A stretch of 64,000 nucleotides of DNA from JAVJUV01 sp047314965 (GCF_047314965.1 NZ_JBLBVK010000050.1:1-64000); one strand, 5' to 3'; shown: positions 51,725 through 60,614, numbered from the stretch's first letter. The notes: a model not told the origin generated them from the sequence alone. Made by a program: numbers and translations.

Positions 51725-52345
51725 ATGACCACTCCCGAGCGCCCGCAAATCTACCTCCTGACCCCGCCGGAGTTCGAGCTTTCGGCTTTTCCCGCGCGTC
51801 TGGACGAAGTGCTCGATTCACACGAGATCGCCTGCCTGCGCCTCAGCCTTGCCACCCGCGACGAGGACCGTATCGCGCGCTCTGCCGACGCGGTCCGCGA
51901 GATCGCCCATGCCCATGACGTGGCTCTCGTGATCGACAGCCATGTCGGCCTTGTGGAACGTCTGGGCCTCGACGGGGTTCACCTGACCGACGGCGCTCGC
52001 TCGGTGCGCAAGGTGCGCAAGGACCTTGGCGCGGATGCCATCGTCGGCGCCTTTTGCGGCGCCTCCAAACACGACGGCATGAACGCGGGAGAAGCGGGCG
52101 CCGACTACATCGCCTTCGGTCCCGTGGGACAGACCGCGCTCGGCGACGGCACCATCGCCGACTACGATCTCTTCGAATGGTGGTCGCAGATGATCGAACT
52201 GCCGGTCGTGGCCGAGGGCGCGCTCGACGAAGAGACCATCGCCCGCCTCGCCCCCGTCACGGACTTCTTCGCCATCGGCGAGGAGATATGGCGCGAAGAC
52301 GACGCCGTGGCCGCCCTGACCCGGCTTGCCGCCCGGATGGGCTGA
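51725..52345 (+). CDS. Thiamine phosphate synthase-like protein
   Basis: 206 aa from the ATG at 51725 (SD GGAG). TIM-barrel of the ThiE type: VGLVERLGLDGVHLTDGARS, IVGAFCGASKHDGMNAGEAGADYIAFGPV and VVAEGALDEETIARL. The usual QxRxK substrate motif near the N-terminus is replaced (AXCLRLSLATRDED-like context), so activity as a true ThiE is doubtful. It may be a family paralogue; no thi gene is adjacent. Confidence 0.7.
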   Translation: MTTPERPQIYLLTPPEFELSAFPARLDEVLDSHEIACLRLSLATRDEDRIARSADAVREIAHAHDVALVIDSHVGLVERLGLDGVHLTDGARSVRKVRKDLGADAIVGAFCGASKHDGMNAGEAGADYIAFGPVGQTALGDGTIADYDLFEWWSQMIELPVVAEGALDEETIARLAPVTDFFAIGEEIWREDDAVAALTRLAARMG

Positions 52346-52372
52346 ACACGGGCCGCCTCCCCAGATCGGCCA

Positions 52373-52426
52373 TCTCTTCCTCTTGGCTCAAATACTTCGG
52401 GGAGCGCGAGGGGCAGCGCCCCTCGC
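52373..52426. repeat. Intergenic hairpin repeat, copy C
   Basis: TTCCTCTTGGCTCAAATACT followed by TCGGGG and a perfect 9-bp hairpin (GCGAGGGGC at 52406-52414, GCCCCTCGC at 52418-52426, loop AGC). Same layout as the copies at 7809 and 43668. It lies between convergent genes and may act as a terminator for both. Confidence 0.5.
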
Positions 52427-52446
52427 TCCGCGCGCCGACATACGCA

Positions 52447-52488
52447 CTGCCATACATTTTGCCGACGCTTTGCAGACGGTTTTCCGAC
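52447..52488 (+). repeat. 42-bp interspersed element, copy 2 (11-bp internal period)
   Basis: Matches 69-110 at 39 of 42 positions. Internal units: TTTGCCGACGC, TTTGCAGACGG, TTTTCCGACGA, with a further GGGTTTTCC. Located between the convergent ThiE-like and olsA genes, which makes a promoter role unlikely for this copy. Confidence 0.6.
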
Positions 52489-52559
52489 GAGGGTTTTCCA
52501 ATAATTTCAATATCCTGAGCTGCCCGGCGTTGCGAACTACCCCCTGGCGGCGTCCGCTC

Positions 52560-53390
52560 TCAACCGCGTGCCGCGGGATGGGACGCCGCAACGGCAATCT
52601 CCATCGCCTTTGCCAGCCCCTTGCGATCCGCAAAGTCGGCCACCCGAACCGGCGCATGCCAGAACACTTCGACCCGGCCCTGCCGCCATTGCCCGAGGAT
52701 GGCCAGCAGATGACTGCCGAACTCCATCTCGCCCCACCAGCCGTAGAACCTCGGATCACCGCCCTCGGGGGCGTGGTAGACAACCGTTACCGGCTGCACC
52801 CAGATCGCGTCCCGCAGTTCATCGGAAAAGAATGCCGCAAAAAGCGTTGGCTTGAACGGCAGCACTCTCATGCCATCGGTCGACGTCCCTTCAGGAAAAA
52901 ACAAGAGTTTGTGCCCCGCGCCCAGCCGCTCCTCGAATACCGCCTTCTGCACCGCAGCCTCGCGCCGGTCGCGGTTGATGAAGACCGTACCGGTCGCCTT
53001 GGCCAGCCAGCCGATGCCGGGCCAGCCCGCCACCTCGGACTTTGACACGAAATACACGCGCTCGCCCGCGTTCAGCGCGAAGATATCCAGCCAGGAAGAA
53101 TGATTGGCCACGACGGCTCCGGGCATGTCCATTCTATGACCGTGTGCGGTATAGCGGATTCCCATGATCCGGAACGCCATCCGGCATACGAAAACCGTGA
53201 TATGCGGCGTCCAGGGGCGATCGACCCCGTGCACCGGACGCTCGATCAGCCGGACGAGCAGCAAAATCGCAAGTCCGCCGAACAACAGTACGGCCAGACA
53301 AAGCCCGCGCAGCAACACCAGCAGCCACCCCGCCCCGCGCGGCGGCTCCACGACGGGATCGTCGTCGGATATCCAGGTCGGTTGGGACAT
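52560..53390 (-). CDS. olsA: Lysophospholipid acyltransferase, probable ornithine lipid O-acyltransferase
   Basis: 276 aa. PlsC-type 1-acyl-glycerophosphate/lyso-lipid acyltransferase with an N-terminal membrane helix (about 20-50), the NHSSWLD motif I (95-101) and FPEGTSTDG (motif III). Directly downstream of and overlapping OlsB by one base; the pair makes lyso-ornithine lipid into ornithine lipid, a phosphate-free membrane lipid. OlsA-type function is inferred from this pairing, the family is certain. Confidence 0.85.
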   Translation of the reverse strand: MSQPTWISDDDPVVEPPRGAGWLLVLLRGLCLAVLLFGGLAILLLVRLIERPVHGVDRPWTPHITVFVCRMAFRIMGIRYTAHGHRMDMPGAVVANHSSWLDIFALNAGERVYFVSKSEVAGWPGIGWLAKATGTVFINRDRREAAVQKAVFEERLGAGHKLLFFPEGTSTDGMRVLPFKPTLFAAFFSDELRDAIWVQPVTVVYHAPEGGDPRFYGWWGEMEFGSHLLAILGQWRQGRVEVFWHAPVRVADFADRKGLAKAMEIAVAASHPAARG

Positions 53391-54166
53391 CAGTCCGCCC
53401 CTCCCGAGAATCTCCGCAGATCGCGATCAGACAGCCGGACGGTATCCAGTACGAGACACACGTCCGTCGTGTTGAAGACCCTATCGACAAAGGCCCCGTC
53501 ACCCACGAAACCACCCAACCGGAGATACGATTTTATCAGCGACGGGACCGCACGCATCGCCGCGACCCGGTCGATCCGCTCGGGTGGCACGAGGTCCATC
53601 CTCTGAAACACCTCGTCCCGGGCCCGCACCCGCAATTCCGGTGGTGCAAGATGGGCGTGGTGCAAATGAGCCAAGGGCAAGGCCAGGGCATCTATGTCGG
53701 TGCCATGAAAACTCGCGACACCGAACAGGATTTCGGCCCTGTTGCGCCGCACATAGTCCCCCAGCCCGTTCCAGAGCAACAATAGAGCCAGTCCGTCGCG
53801 ATAGTCCTGATGCACACAGGAGCGCCCGAGTTCCAGTAGCCTCCGTCCCGACGACTTCAGAACGGAAAGGTCATACTCATCCTCCGAGTAAAACCCCCCA
53901 ATCTCCGCCGCCCTATCCCCCGGCATCAGTCGATAGACACCGACCACGTGATCCAGCGCATCCGCGTCACGCCGTGTGTCCACAAGAACAAGATGATCAT
54001 AGACCTCGTCGAACCGGTCGCGTTCGAAGCGCTCCTCGTGATCCACTAGCGGGCCATCGCCGCCCAATTCCTCGACAAAGACGCGGTAGCGCAACCTCTC
54101 GGCCGCCCTGCGATCCGCTTCGCTCTCGGCCAGGCGGATCTCCAGATGATCATGGCTGCTCAGCAT
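53390..54166 (-). CDS. olsB: OlsB-type N-acyltransferase (ornithine lipid synthesis)
   Basis: 258 aa from the ATG at 54166 (an in-frame TTG at 54232 would add 22 residues; no strong SD at either). GNAT-like acyltransferase of the OlsB/hemolysin-type group with ERLRYRVFVEELGGDG, DHVVGVYRLMPGDRAAEIGGFYSEDEYD and LLELGRSCVHQDYRDG. Transfers a 3-hydroxyacyl chain from ACP to ornithine to give lyso-ornithine lipid. Coupled to olsA. Ornithine lipids are typical of Rhodobacteraceae. Confidence 0.85.
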   Translation of the reverse strand: MLSSHDHLEIRLAESEADRRAAERLRYRVFVEELGGDGPLVDHEERFERDRFDEVYDHLVLVDTRRDADALDHVVGVYRLMPGDRAAEIGGFYSEDEYDLSVLKSSGRRLLELGRSCVHQDYRDGLALLLLWNGLGDYVRRNRAEILFGVASFHGTDIDALALPLAHLHHAHLAPPELRVRARDEVFQRMDLVPPERIDRVAAMRAVPSLIKSYLRLGGFVGDGAFVDRVFNTTDVCLVLDTVRLSDRDLRRFSGGAD

Positions 54167-54286
54167 TCCGAACCCGCTTGCCTCGAATGGCGCGGTTCTA
54201 GTGTCCCGCGCGTTCAAAGACAACAACACCAAAAAGGGGAGTAATTATGTTTGATTTCAATCTTAGGTTGTACTAGCGTCAGGATG

Positions 54287-54472
54287 CTATTTTGACTCGA
54301 AAACCAATATCAACTCGATCCGCGTGCCATCGATCACGACCTTGCCGGCATCCTGAAAATTTACCGTGACGCGGCCGCCGACATTCGACTGTACCTGCCC
54401 GGTCCCCCAATCCGGTCGATCCGGATGGCACACCAGCATGCCGGGTTCAAGCAGCGAATTCAGGTCCGACAT
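54287..54472 (-). CDS. DUF3553-family protein
   Basis: 61 aa. Small beta-rich protein of the DUF3553 family: MLVCHPDRPDWGTGQVQSNVGGRVTVNFQDAGKVVID. No membrane helix. The family is common in alphaproteobacteria and the fold resembles a domain found in UvrD/CarD-like proteins; function of the stand-alone form is unknown. Divergent from chpT with a 36-bp gap. Confidence 0.8.
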   Translation of the reverse strand: MSDLNSLLEPGMLVCHPDRPDWGTGQVQSNVGGRVTVNFQDAGKVVIDGTRIELILVFESK

Positions 54473-54508
54473 TGAACGATCTCTAATCCTTGGAAGTCAC
54501 AAACCATC

Positions 54509-55105
54509 ATGAATGACAGCATACTCAACGATCTCATAGGGTCCCGCATATGTCACGACCTGATCAGCCCGCTCGGCGCAATCGGCAACGGAGTGGAACT
54601 CCTGTCCATGTCCGGAGCATCGGCGTCACCGGAATTCGCGCTGATCAGCGAGTCTGTCGAGAACGCCAACGCCCGAATTCGGTTCTTCCGTGTCGCTTTC
54701 GGAGCCGCATCTTCGGGTTCGCTTCTCGGAAACGGCGAGATCCGCTCAATACTTGCGGGCATGTATCGCGGCAGCCGTATGAAGGTCGACTGGCGGGTCG
54801 AGACAGACCCCTCCCGCGCCGAGGCGAAGCTCGCCTTCCTCCTCCTCCTCTGCCTTGAAAGCGCCCTGCCGTGGGGCGGTAGGATCATTGTCGCGCAAAC
54901 TGGCTCAGGCCGATGGACCCTGACCGCAATGGGCGAGCGGCAGAAGATCGACGAAAATCTCTGGGATCTCGTCGCCAATCCGCAGTCGGAAAGCGAGGTA
55001 ACCGCCTCCGAAGTCCACTTCGCGCTGTCCCATAAGGTTGCGGCCCGCCTGCGCCGGACGGTGTCGATGCACGCCGAACCAAAATGCATAACGGTCAGTT
55101 TCTGA
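54509..55105 (+). CDS. chpT: ChpT histidine phosphotransferase
   Basis: 198 aa. Homodimeric phosphotransferase that passes phosphate from CckA to CtrA (and CpdR) in the alphaproteobacterial cell-cycle, motility and gene-transfer-agent network. The phospho-accepting histidine is H16 in SRICHDLISPLGAI; the C-terminal part is a degenerate HATPase-like domain (LAFLLLLCLESALPWGGRIIV). In Rhodobacteraceae this relay mainly controls motility and GTA rather than viability. Its 3' end overlaps the proA stop region by 11 bp. Confidence 0.88.
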   Translation: MNDSILNDLIGSRICHDLISPLGAIGNGVELLSMSGASASPEFALISESVENANARIRFFRVAFGAASSGSLLGNGEIRSILAGMYRGSRMKVDWRVETDPSRAEAKLAFLLLLCLESALPWGGRIIVAQTGSGRWTLTAMGERQKIDENLWDLVANPQSESEVTASEVHFALSHKVAARLRRTVSMHAEPKCITVSF

Positions 55106-56360
55106 CCGTTCCGTCGCCCGTCACCAGATATTTGAAACTGGTCAGCTGAGCCGCTCCGACCGGTCCGCGCGCATGCATTTTGCCGGTGGCAATCCCGATC
55201 TCTGCGCCCATTCCGAACTCTCCCCCATCGGCAAACTGGGTCGACGCGTTTCGCATCAGGATCGCACTGTCCAGGCGCTTGAAGAAACGCGCTGCCTGTT
55301 CGTCATCCTCGGTCACGATACAATCGGTGTGGTTAGACCCGTACCTGCGAATATGAGAGATTGCTTCATCCGTATTTTCAACAACTTTCGCGGCAATCTT
55401 CATGTCCAGATACTCGCAGCCCCAATCCTCGTCGGTGGCCGCGACAACACCCTCGATAGCCTGCAAAGCCTCATCGCCCCGCACCTCGACACCCGCGTCC
55501 AGCAGGGCGCGTACCACGCCTTGGCCGATCGTCGGCAAGATATCTTTGTGAATCAGCAGGCATTCCGCCGCCCCGCAAATCCCCGTCCGCCGTGTCTTGG
55601 CGTTCATGACCACACGAAGCGCCTTCTCGGGATCGGCGGCCGCGTCCAGATAGATGTGCACGATCCCCTCCAGATGTGCAAACACCGGCACCCGTGCCTC
55701 GCGCTGGACCAGACCGACAAGCCCCTTGCCGCCCCTCGGAACGATGACATCGATAATCCCGGTCATGGTCAGCATCTCGGAAACCGCCGCCCTGTCGCGT
55801 GTCGGAACCAGTTGAACGGCATCCTCGGGCAAGCCCGCCGATCTCAGCCCCTCGACGAGACAGGCATGGATCGCGCCCGACGAGTGGAAACTCTCGGAAC
55901 CGCCTCGCAGGATAACGGCATTTCCGGCCTTTAGGCAGAGAGCCCCGGCATCAGCGGTGACATTGGGGCGCGACTCGTAGATCACGCCAATAACGCCCAA
56001 GGGCGTTCGCACCCGCTGGATGTGCAGACCGCTCGGCCGATCCCATTCCGAGATGACCTCGCCAACTGGATCATCCTGGGCTGCGACAGTTCGCAAACTA
56101 TCAACGATCCCGCCGATCCTGGCCTCGTCCAGCATCAGGCGATCCAGCATCGCCGGCGACAGGCCCTTCTCGCGACCGTAAGCCATATCCTTCTCGTTCG
56201 CGGAAATGATCTCGGCACGGCGCGCCCAGACAGCATCGGCCGCCGCGGCCAGCGCCTCTGCCTTCGCCGCCGGATCAGCGAACGCCAGATCGGCCGCGGC
56301 GGCCTTCGCCTTGCGTCCGATTTCTCTCATGATTTCATGAATATCCGTGGCGTCTTTCAT
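55095..56360 (-). CDS. proA: Glutamate-5-semialdehyde dehydrogenase (gamma-glutamyl phosphate reductase)
   Basis: 421 aa. Second step of proline synthesis. ALDH-fold protein with the catalytic cysteine in NAKTRRTGICGAAECLLIH, VPRGGKGLVGLVQREARVPVFAHLEG for NADPH/substrate contacts, and the conserved GPVGAAQLTSFKY terminus. It follows proB after a 129-bp gap in the same direction, with an intervening non-coding stretch. Confidence 0.95.
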   Translation of the reverse strand: MKDATDIHEIMREIGRKAKAAAADLAFADPAAKAEALAAAADAVWARRAEIISANEKDMAYGREKGLSPAMLDRLMLDEARIGGIVDSLRTVAAQDDPVGEVISEWDRPSGLHIQRVRTPLGVIGVIYESRPNVTADAGALCLKAGNAVILRGGSESFHSSGAIHACLVEGLRSAGLPEDAVQLVPTRDRAAVSEMLTMTGIIDVIVPRGGKGLVGLVQREARVPVFAHLEGIVHIYLDAAADPEKALRVVMNAKTRRTGICGAAECLLIHKDILPTIGQGVVRALLDAGVEVRGDEALQAIEGVVAATDEDWGCEYLDMKIAAKVVENTDEAISHIRRYGSNHTDCIVTEDDEQAARFFKRLDSAILMRNASTQFADGGEFGMGAEIGIATGKMHARGPVGAAQLTSFKYLVTGDGTVRN

Positions 56361-56489
56361 ATTTCCATCTCCGCGCAGTCCGGTCTTTCATACCGCAACA
56401 GGAACCGCTCTACCATCTTTCTTCTTGGTGCAAGAAACGGCGCGGTCCGGGTAAGAGCCCCGAAGGATTGCCGCATGCTCAAGCGATCC

Positions 56490-57590
56490 TCAGACCGCCA
56501 TGTCATCGCGATGTATCAGCGCCGCACGTCCCGGATAACCCAGAATGGATTCAATGCGATCCGAACGCTGCCCCCGAATCTGGGTTGCCTCCTCCGCGGT
56601 ATAGCGCGTCAGTCCGATACCTATCCGCTCGGTCATTGGACCGACGATCGTCACCGGATCGCCCCGACCGAAGCGGCCGACGACATGGCTGACTCCCGCG
56701 GGCAACAGGGACTTGCCTTGTCGAAGCGCCGCGGCGGCTCCGTCATCGACATGGATTTCGCCCTTGGGTTTCATCGCCGCGATCCAGCGCTTTCTCGCGA
56801 CCTGTGGATCGGTTTCAGGAGAAAACCATGTAGAGGGAGCGCCATTCTCCATCTCTCTCAATGGATTGAGCGGCGATCCTAGCGTGATCGCCATGGCAGC
56901 TCCTCCCGCCATCGCGGTCTTCGCCGCCATGAGCTTGGTCTTCATACCGCCCTTGGACAAGCCAGTGCCAGCGTCGCCTGCCATGGCTTCGATTTCGGGA
57001 GTGATCCGGTCGATCCGGTCGAACCGCACCGCCTGCGGATCGTCCTTGGGGTTGCCCGAATAGAAACCGTCGACGTCCGACAGCAGCACCAGTACATCGG
57101 CCCCCACGGTCACGGCGATTTGCGCCGCGAGGCGGTCGTTGTCGCCAAACCGGATCTCGTCCGTCGCCACCGTGTCATTCTCGTTCACGATCGGGACCGT
57201 TCCAAGCGACAGGAGCGTCTCGAGGGTCGCACGGCTGTTCAGGTAACGCCTCCGATCGGCACTATCTTCCAGAGTGACCAGAACCTGCGCAGTGATGATC
57301 CCGTGGGGCTGCAACGCCTCCTCATAGGCCCTCGCCAAACGGATCTGCCCCACTGCGGCGGCTGCCTGGCTTTGTTCAAGAGGAAGAGCTCCCGCAGGCA
57401 ACCCCAATACCGCACGGCCCAGAGCGATAGAACCCGACGAGACCAAGATGACGTCCTGACCGCGCGCACGGTGTACCGCGACATCTTCAGCCAAGGAGGT
57501 CAGCCAGTTCGCGCGCAGCCTGCCGCCCTCAACCAACAGGGCTGAGCCGATCTTGATTACAATACGCTTCGCGTCTTTCAGGGTCGCCAC
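56490..57590 (-). CDS. proB: Glutamate 5-kinase
   Basis: 366 aa. First step of proline synthesis. Amino acid kinase domain (KRIVIKIGSALLVEGGRL; SSGSIALGRA; VNENDTVATDEIRFGDNDRLAA) followed by a C-terminal PUA domain (about 275-355), the full-length form usually feedback-inhibited by proline. Start codon lies within the obgE 3' end (13-bp overlap), so the two are co-translated. Confidence 0.96.
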   Translation of the reverse strand: MATLKDAKRIVIKIGSALLVEGGRLRANWLTSLAEDVAVHRARGQDVILVSSGSIALGRAVLGLPAGALPLEQSQAAAAVGQIRLARAYEEALQPHGIITAQVLVTLEDSADRRRYLNSRATLETLLSLGTVPIVNENDTVATDEIRFGDNDRLAAQIAVTVGADVLVLLSDVDGFYSGNPKDDPQAVRFDRIDRITPEIEAMAGDAGTGLSKGGMKTKLMAAKTAMAGGAAMAITLGSPLNPLREMENGAPSTWFSPETDPQVARKRWIAAMKPKGEIHVDDGAAAALRQGKSLLPAGVSHVVGRFGRGDPVTIVGPMTERIGIGLTRYTAEEATQIRGQRSDRIESILGYPGRAALIHRDDMAV

Positions 57591-58612
57591 GGTCCGGGCT
57601 CCTCGGTTTCGTCCTTGCGGCGCAGCCTATCGCTGTCGATCATCCGTCGGCAGGCACGCAGAACATCCATGACACCCTCGTGGCTGACTCCCGACATGGT
57701 CATCACCCCGCCTGCAACCTCTTCCAACTCTGCCTTCCGCTCGGCCTGCTCGTCGTCGTCCAGCGCGTCGATCTTGTTCAGGACAGTGATCCGTGGCTTG
57801 TCGGCCAGTTCACCACCGTAAGCCTCCAGCTCGTCGATAATCGTCTGCCAGTCGCCGGCAACGTCTTCAGACGTCCCGTCGACCAGGTGCAGCAAGACGG
57901 CGCAGCGCTCGACATGGCCAAGAAAGCGGTCGCCCAGCCCACGCCCTTCGTGCGCGCCTTCAATCAGCCCAGGAATATCGGCCACAACGAATTCCACCTC
58001 GTCCACCCCGACAATGCCAAGATTCGGGTGCAACGTCGTGAAAGGGTAATCCGCGATTTTGGGCCGCGCATTCGAGGTTGCGGCAAGGAACGTTGATTTC
58101 CCTGCGTTCGGAAGGCCCAGTAACCCAACATCGGCGATAAGCTTCAGTCGCAGCCAGATTTCGCGTTCGACACCCTCCTGTCCGGGGTTGGCCCGGCGAG
58201 GTGCCTGGTTGGTTGACGTCTTGAAATGCAGGTTTCCGAAACCGCCATTGCCGCCCTTTGCCAGGAGAACGCGCTCCCCCACCGCCGTGAGGTCGGCAAG
58301 CACGGTTTCCTCGTCCTCGTCCAGGATTTCGGTCCCGACCGGCACCCTGAGGGTTACACTTTCGCCATCCTTCCCTGTCCGCTGACGCCCCATACCATGC
58401 TGGCCATTCTTCGCGAAGAAGTGCTGCTGATAGCGAAAGTCGATCAGCGTGTTCAGCCCGTCCACGGCCTCGACCCAGACGTCACCGCCACGACCGCCAT
58501 CACCGCCGTCCGGACCGCCGTACTCGATGAATTTCTCTCGTCGGAAGCTGACACAGCCGGCGCCGCCCGACCCCGACCGGATCGTCACCTTTGCAAGGTC
58601 CAGGAATTTCAT
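57578..58612 (-). CDS. obgE: Obg-family GTPase
   Basis: 344 aa. Essential ribosome-assembly GTPase. N-terminal glycine-rich Obg fold (1-155; VTIRSGSGGAGCVSFRREKFIE, GGDGGRGGDV), then the G domain with GLPNAGKST (G1), DIPGLIEGAHEGRGLG (G3) and NKIDALD (G4). The variable C-terminal OCT domain is absent or very short, as in many alphaproteobacteria. It follows the tandem GNAT gene (4-nt overlap) and precedes proB; rpmA-rplU lie just upstream, the classic rplU-rpmA-obg order with two inserted genes. Confidence 0.96.
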   Translation of the reverse strand: MKFLDLAKVTIRSGSGGAGCVSFRREKFIEYGGPDGGDGGRGGDVWVEAVDGLNTLIDFRYQQHFFAKNGQHGMGRQRTGKDGESVTLRVPVGTEILDEDEETVLADLTAVGERVLLAKGGNGGFGNLHFKTSTNQAPRRANPGQEGVEREIWLRLKLIADVGLLGLPNAGKSTFLAATSNARPKIADYPFTTLHPNLGIVGVDEVEFVVADIPGLIEGAHEGRGLGDRFLGHVERCAVLLHLVDGTSEDVAGDWQTIIDELEAYGGELADKPRITVLNKIDALDDDEQAERKAELEEVAGGVMTMSGVSHEGVMDVLRACRRMIDSDRLRRKDETEEPGPWRP

Positions 58613-59640
58613 AGCGGCACCCTCAGCGTCTCTCGCGTCACGGCGTATGTTATCACAGGCGCAGGCTCAAGCCTTGCCTTGGAAGTTCCCATCCTGCGAC
58701 CATCCTCTTTAAAGCCGAATTTGCCCAGAACTGCCGCCGATGCCTCGTTGTCCTCGAAAAGACCGGCTTCGATCCGGTTCAACGGGAACCGCTCGAATAC
58801 CTCGGGCAGGAATGCCGACAGTGCCTCGCTGGCGATGCCCTGCCCCCAATGGTCCGGCTCAATGAGATACGCCAGGCCAACCGGCTTACCACCGAGCCCC
58901 AAAAAGCCCACCATCCAGCCCTCTCGCTCGATAGCCAGCCGAAAGCCCGGCAGCCCGCGGAAGTGGCTGTCAGCAATGTATTCCCGGGCATCCGCCTCGC
59001 TCATGCCGATGGGAATGGTCGACATGTTCCGCGCGACCTCCGGCACCGCCATTGCCGAAAGTCGAGGCGCGTCACGCATCTCCAACGCGCGCAGTACCAA
59101 GCGCGGTGTGTACATCGTGAAGTCCTGCCGCTCGTTCCAGCGCACGCGCGTCAGTCTCATCCTGTTCGAGACCACATCCTGCCGGAACGAGCGCGCATGC
59201 CGCATACTTCTGTATTCGAACACGAAACCGAGCGATCTCAGAAGTCGGCCCGACCGGTCATTGCCTTCGAAGTAGCCCGAAACAAGGTCACCCGCTTCCG
59301 GATCCGAAAACCAGTGGCCAACGACCGCATGTGCAGCCTCGAACCCGTAGCCACGACCCCAGACCGGACGCGCCAGCCAATATGCCAGTTCGTCATCAAG
59401 ACACACGATGCCCTGAAGCCCTTCCGCATCACAGATCGCCCAGAAGGGTTTGCCACTTTGCCTAACCCTGCGAATGAACGAGGCAGCATCGTTGCGACCA
59501 TAGGGATAGGGCACCACGGCCAACCATTTGGACACATCGAAATTGCCGATGCCCGTAACGATGGCCTCGGTGTCGTGGTCCGTCAGGGGCCGCAGGGTAA
59601 GCCGCGGCGTCCTGATAAAGGGAAGCGCGGCGTATGACAT
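58609..59640 (-). CDS. Tandem GNAT acetyltransferase-family protein
   Basis: 343 aa with two RimJ/RimL-like GNAT domains, about 8-165 and 178-335. The first has TPRLTLRPLTDHD and PVWGRGYGFEAAHAVV; the second TPRLVLRALEMRDAPRL and DHWGQGIASEALSAFL. A duplicated architecture suggests internal duplication or fusion of two neighbouring genes, and a third GNAT gene follows upstream. Sits in the ribosomal rplU-rpmA-obg cluster; substrate could be a protein N-terminus but this is unproven. Confidence 0.82.
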   Translation of the reverse strand: MSYAALPFIRTPRLTLRPLTDHDTEAIVTGIGNFDVSKWLAVVPYPYGRNDAASFIRRVRQSGKPFWAICDAEGLQGIVCLDDELAYWLARPVWGRGYGFEAAHAVVGHWFSDPEAGDLVSGYFEGNDRSGRLLRSLGFVFEYRSMRHARSFRQDVVSNRMRLTRVRWNERQDFTMYTPRLVLRALEMRDAPRLSAMAVPEVARNMSTIPIGMSEADAREYIADSHFRGLPGFRLAIEREGWMVGFLGLGGKPVGLAYLIEPDHWGQGIASEALSAFLPEVFERFPLNRIEAGLFEDNEASAAVLGKFGFKEDGRRMGTSKARLEPAPVITYAVTRETLRVPL

Positions 59641-59644
59641 CGGA

Positions 59645-60184
59645 TCACGCGTAGCGCTTCAGATAGGTCCAGGTTGGCACCGTCGCCCCACGGGCAACCG
59701 AGTACGCCTCCGCGTCGCCAAGATACTGAAAACCGGTATTGGTCAGCACACGCGCTGAAGCCGGGTTGTCCTGGAAAACGCTGGCGAACATGGTCCGGTT
59801 TTCCTGCGGGTTTGCCTCGACCAGAGCACGCACGGCCTCAGAGGCCAACCCGGTGTTCCAGAAGGCAGGCGCCACCCAGTAGCCGATTTCAGATTGCTCG
59901 CGGTCCATACGCTCGAGAGCGATCAGGCCAAGAAGTTCGCCCAACCCCTTGCCCGAGCCATCCATGACCCAGACATCCTCATCCCTGCCGTCGGCAAGGG
60001 AACGACAAATGAATGCATCAATTGCGCCCGGCGGCAAAGGATGCGGAATCGATCGCGTCATCCGCGCGACGCGCTCGTCAGAACCGTACAACTCCAGCAA
60101 TCCGGTGTCCGAACGCCGGAGGGGTCTCAGGATTAGCCTTTCGGTCTCGATGACCGGTTGATTCACAATAGTATCGAACTTCAC
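59645..60184 (-). CDS. GNAT acetyltransferase (RimJ/RimL type)
   Basis: 179 aa. Single GNAT domain: TERLILRPLRRSDTGLL at the start, IGYWVAPAFWNTGLASEAVRALV (acetyl-CoA loop) and FQDNPASARVLTNTGFQYLG. Four bp from the tandem GNAT gene. Probably arose with it by duplication. A 154-bp gap to rpmA contains a terminator, so this gene starts a new transcription unit with its own promoter. Confidence 0.87.
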   Translation of the reverse strand: MKFDTIVNQPVIETERLILRPLRRSDTGLLELYGSDERVARMTRSIPHPLPPGAIDAFICRSLADGRDEDVWVMDGSGKGLGELLGLIALERMDREQSEIGYWVAPAFWNTGLASEAVRALVEANPQENRTMFASVFQDNPASARVLTNTGFQYLGDAEAYSVARGATVPTWTYLKRYA

Positions 60185-60279
60185 GCGGCTCCTCCTTTGC
60201 GCGTGCCGCAGACGGATCCCCCTCTGATCTTCCTGCGTTTAGAAAATGGGTATGGCAGCCGTATGACGCAACCCGGGCC

Positions 60280-60319
60280 AAAAAAGCAAAGGGGCCGGTT
60301 TGCGCCGACCCCTTGCTTT
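60280..60319 (-). terminator. Rho-independent terminator after rpmA
   Basis: On the minus strand, AGCAAGGGG then TCGG pairs with CCGG then CCCCTTTGCT around a GC-containing loop, with one unpaired T, followed by six U residues (60285-60280). It lies 20 bp past the rpmA stop. A strong hairpin plus U-run makes it the best terminator in the window. Confidence 0.85.
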
Positions 60320-60338
60320 CAGCCTGTTCAGGATCGGC

Positions 60339-60608
60339 TTATTCTGCGGCGGTAGCCTCCGGAAGCACCGAAATGAACGTGCGGCCCTTGAGGCCCTTGT
60401 GGAAGGTCACGTTGCCTTCGACGGTCGCGAAGATGGTGTGATCCCTGCCCATGCCGACGCCCTCGCCCGGCCACCACTTGGTACCACGCTGGCGCGCGAT
60501 GATGTTGCCCGGGATCACAACCTGACCACCGAACTTCTTGATACCAAGGCGACGACCGGCTGAGTCGCGGCCGTTACGGCTGGAACCGCCTGCTTTCTTG
60601 TGTGCCAT
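60339..60608 (-). CDS. rpmA: 50S ribosomal protein L27
   Basis: 89 aa, usual length. Starts MAHKKAGGSSRNGRDSAGRRLGIKKFGG, the conserved N-terminal tail near the peptidyl-transferase centre, then VVIPGNIIARQRGTKWWPGEGVGMGRDHTIFA. It follows rplU by 6 bp and ends at a strong terminator. Confidence 0.98.
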   Translation of the reverse strand: MAHKKAGGSSRNGRDSAGRRLGIKKFGGQVVIPGNIIARQRGTKWWPGEGVGMGRDHTIFATVEGNVTFHKGLKGRTFISVLPEATAAE

Positions 60609-60614
60609 GCTGTG

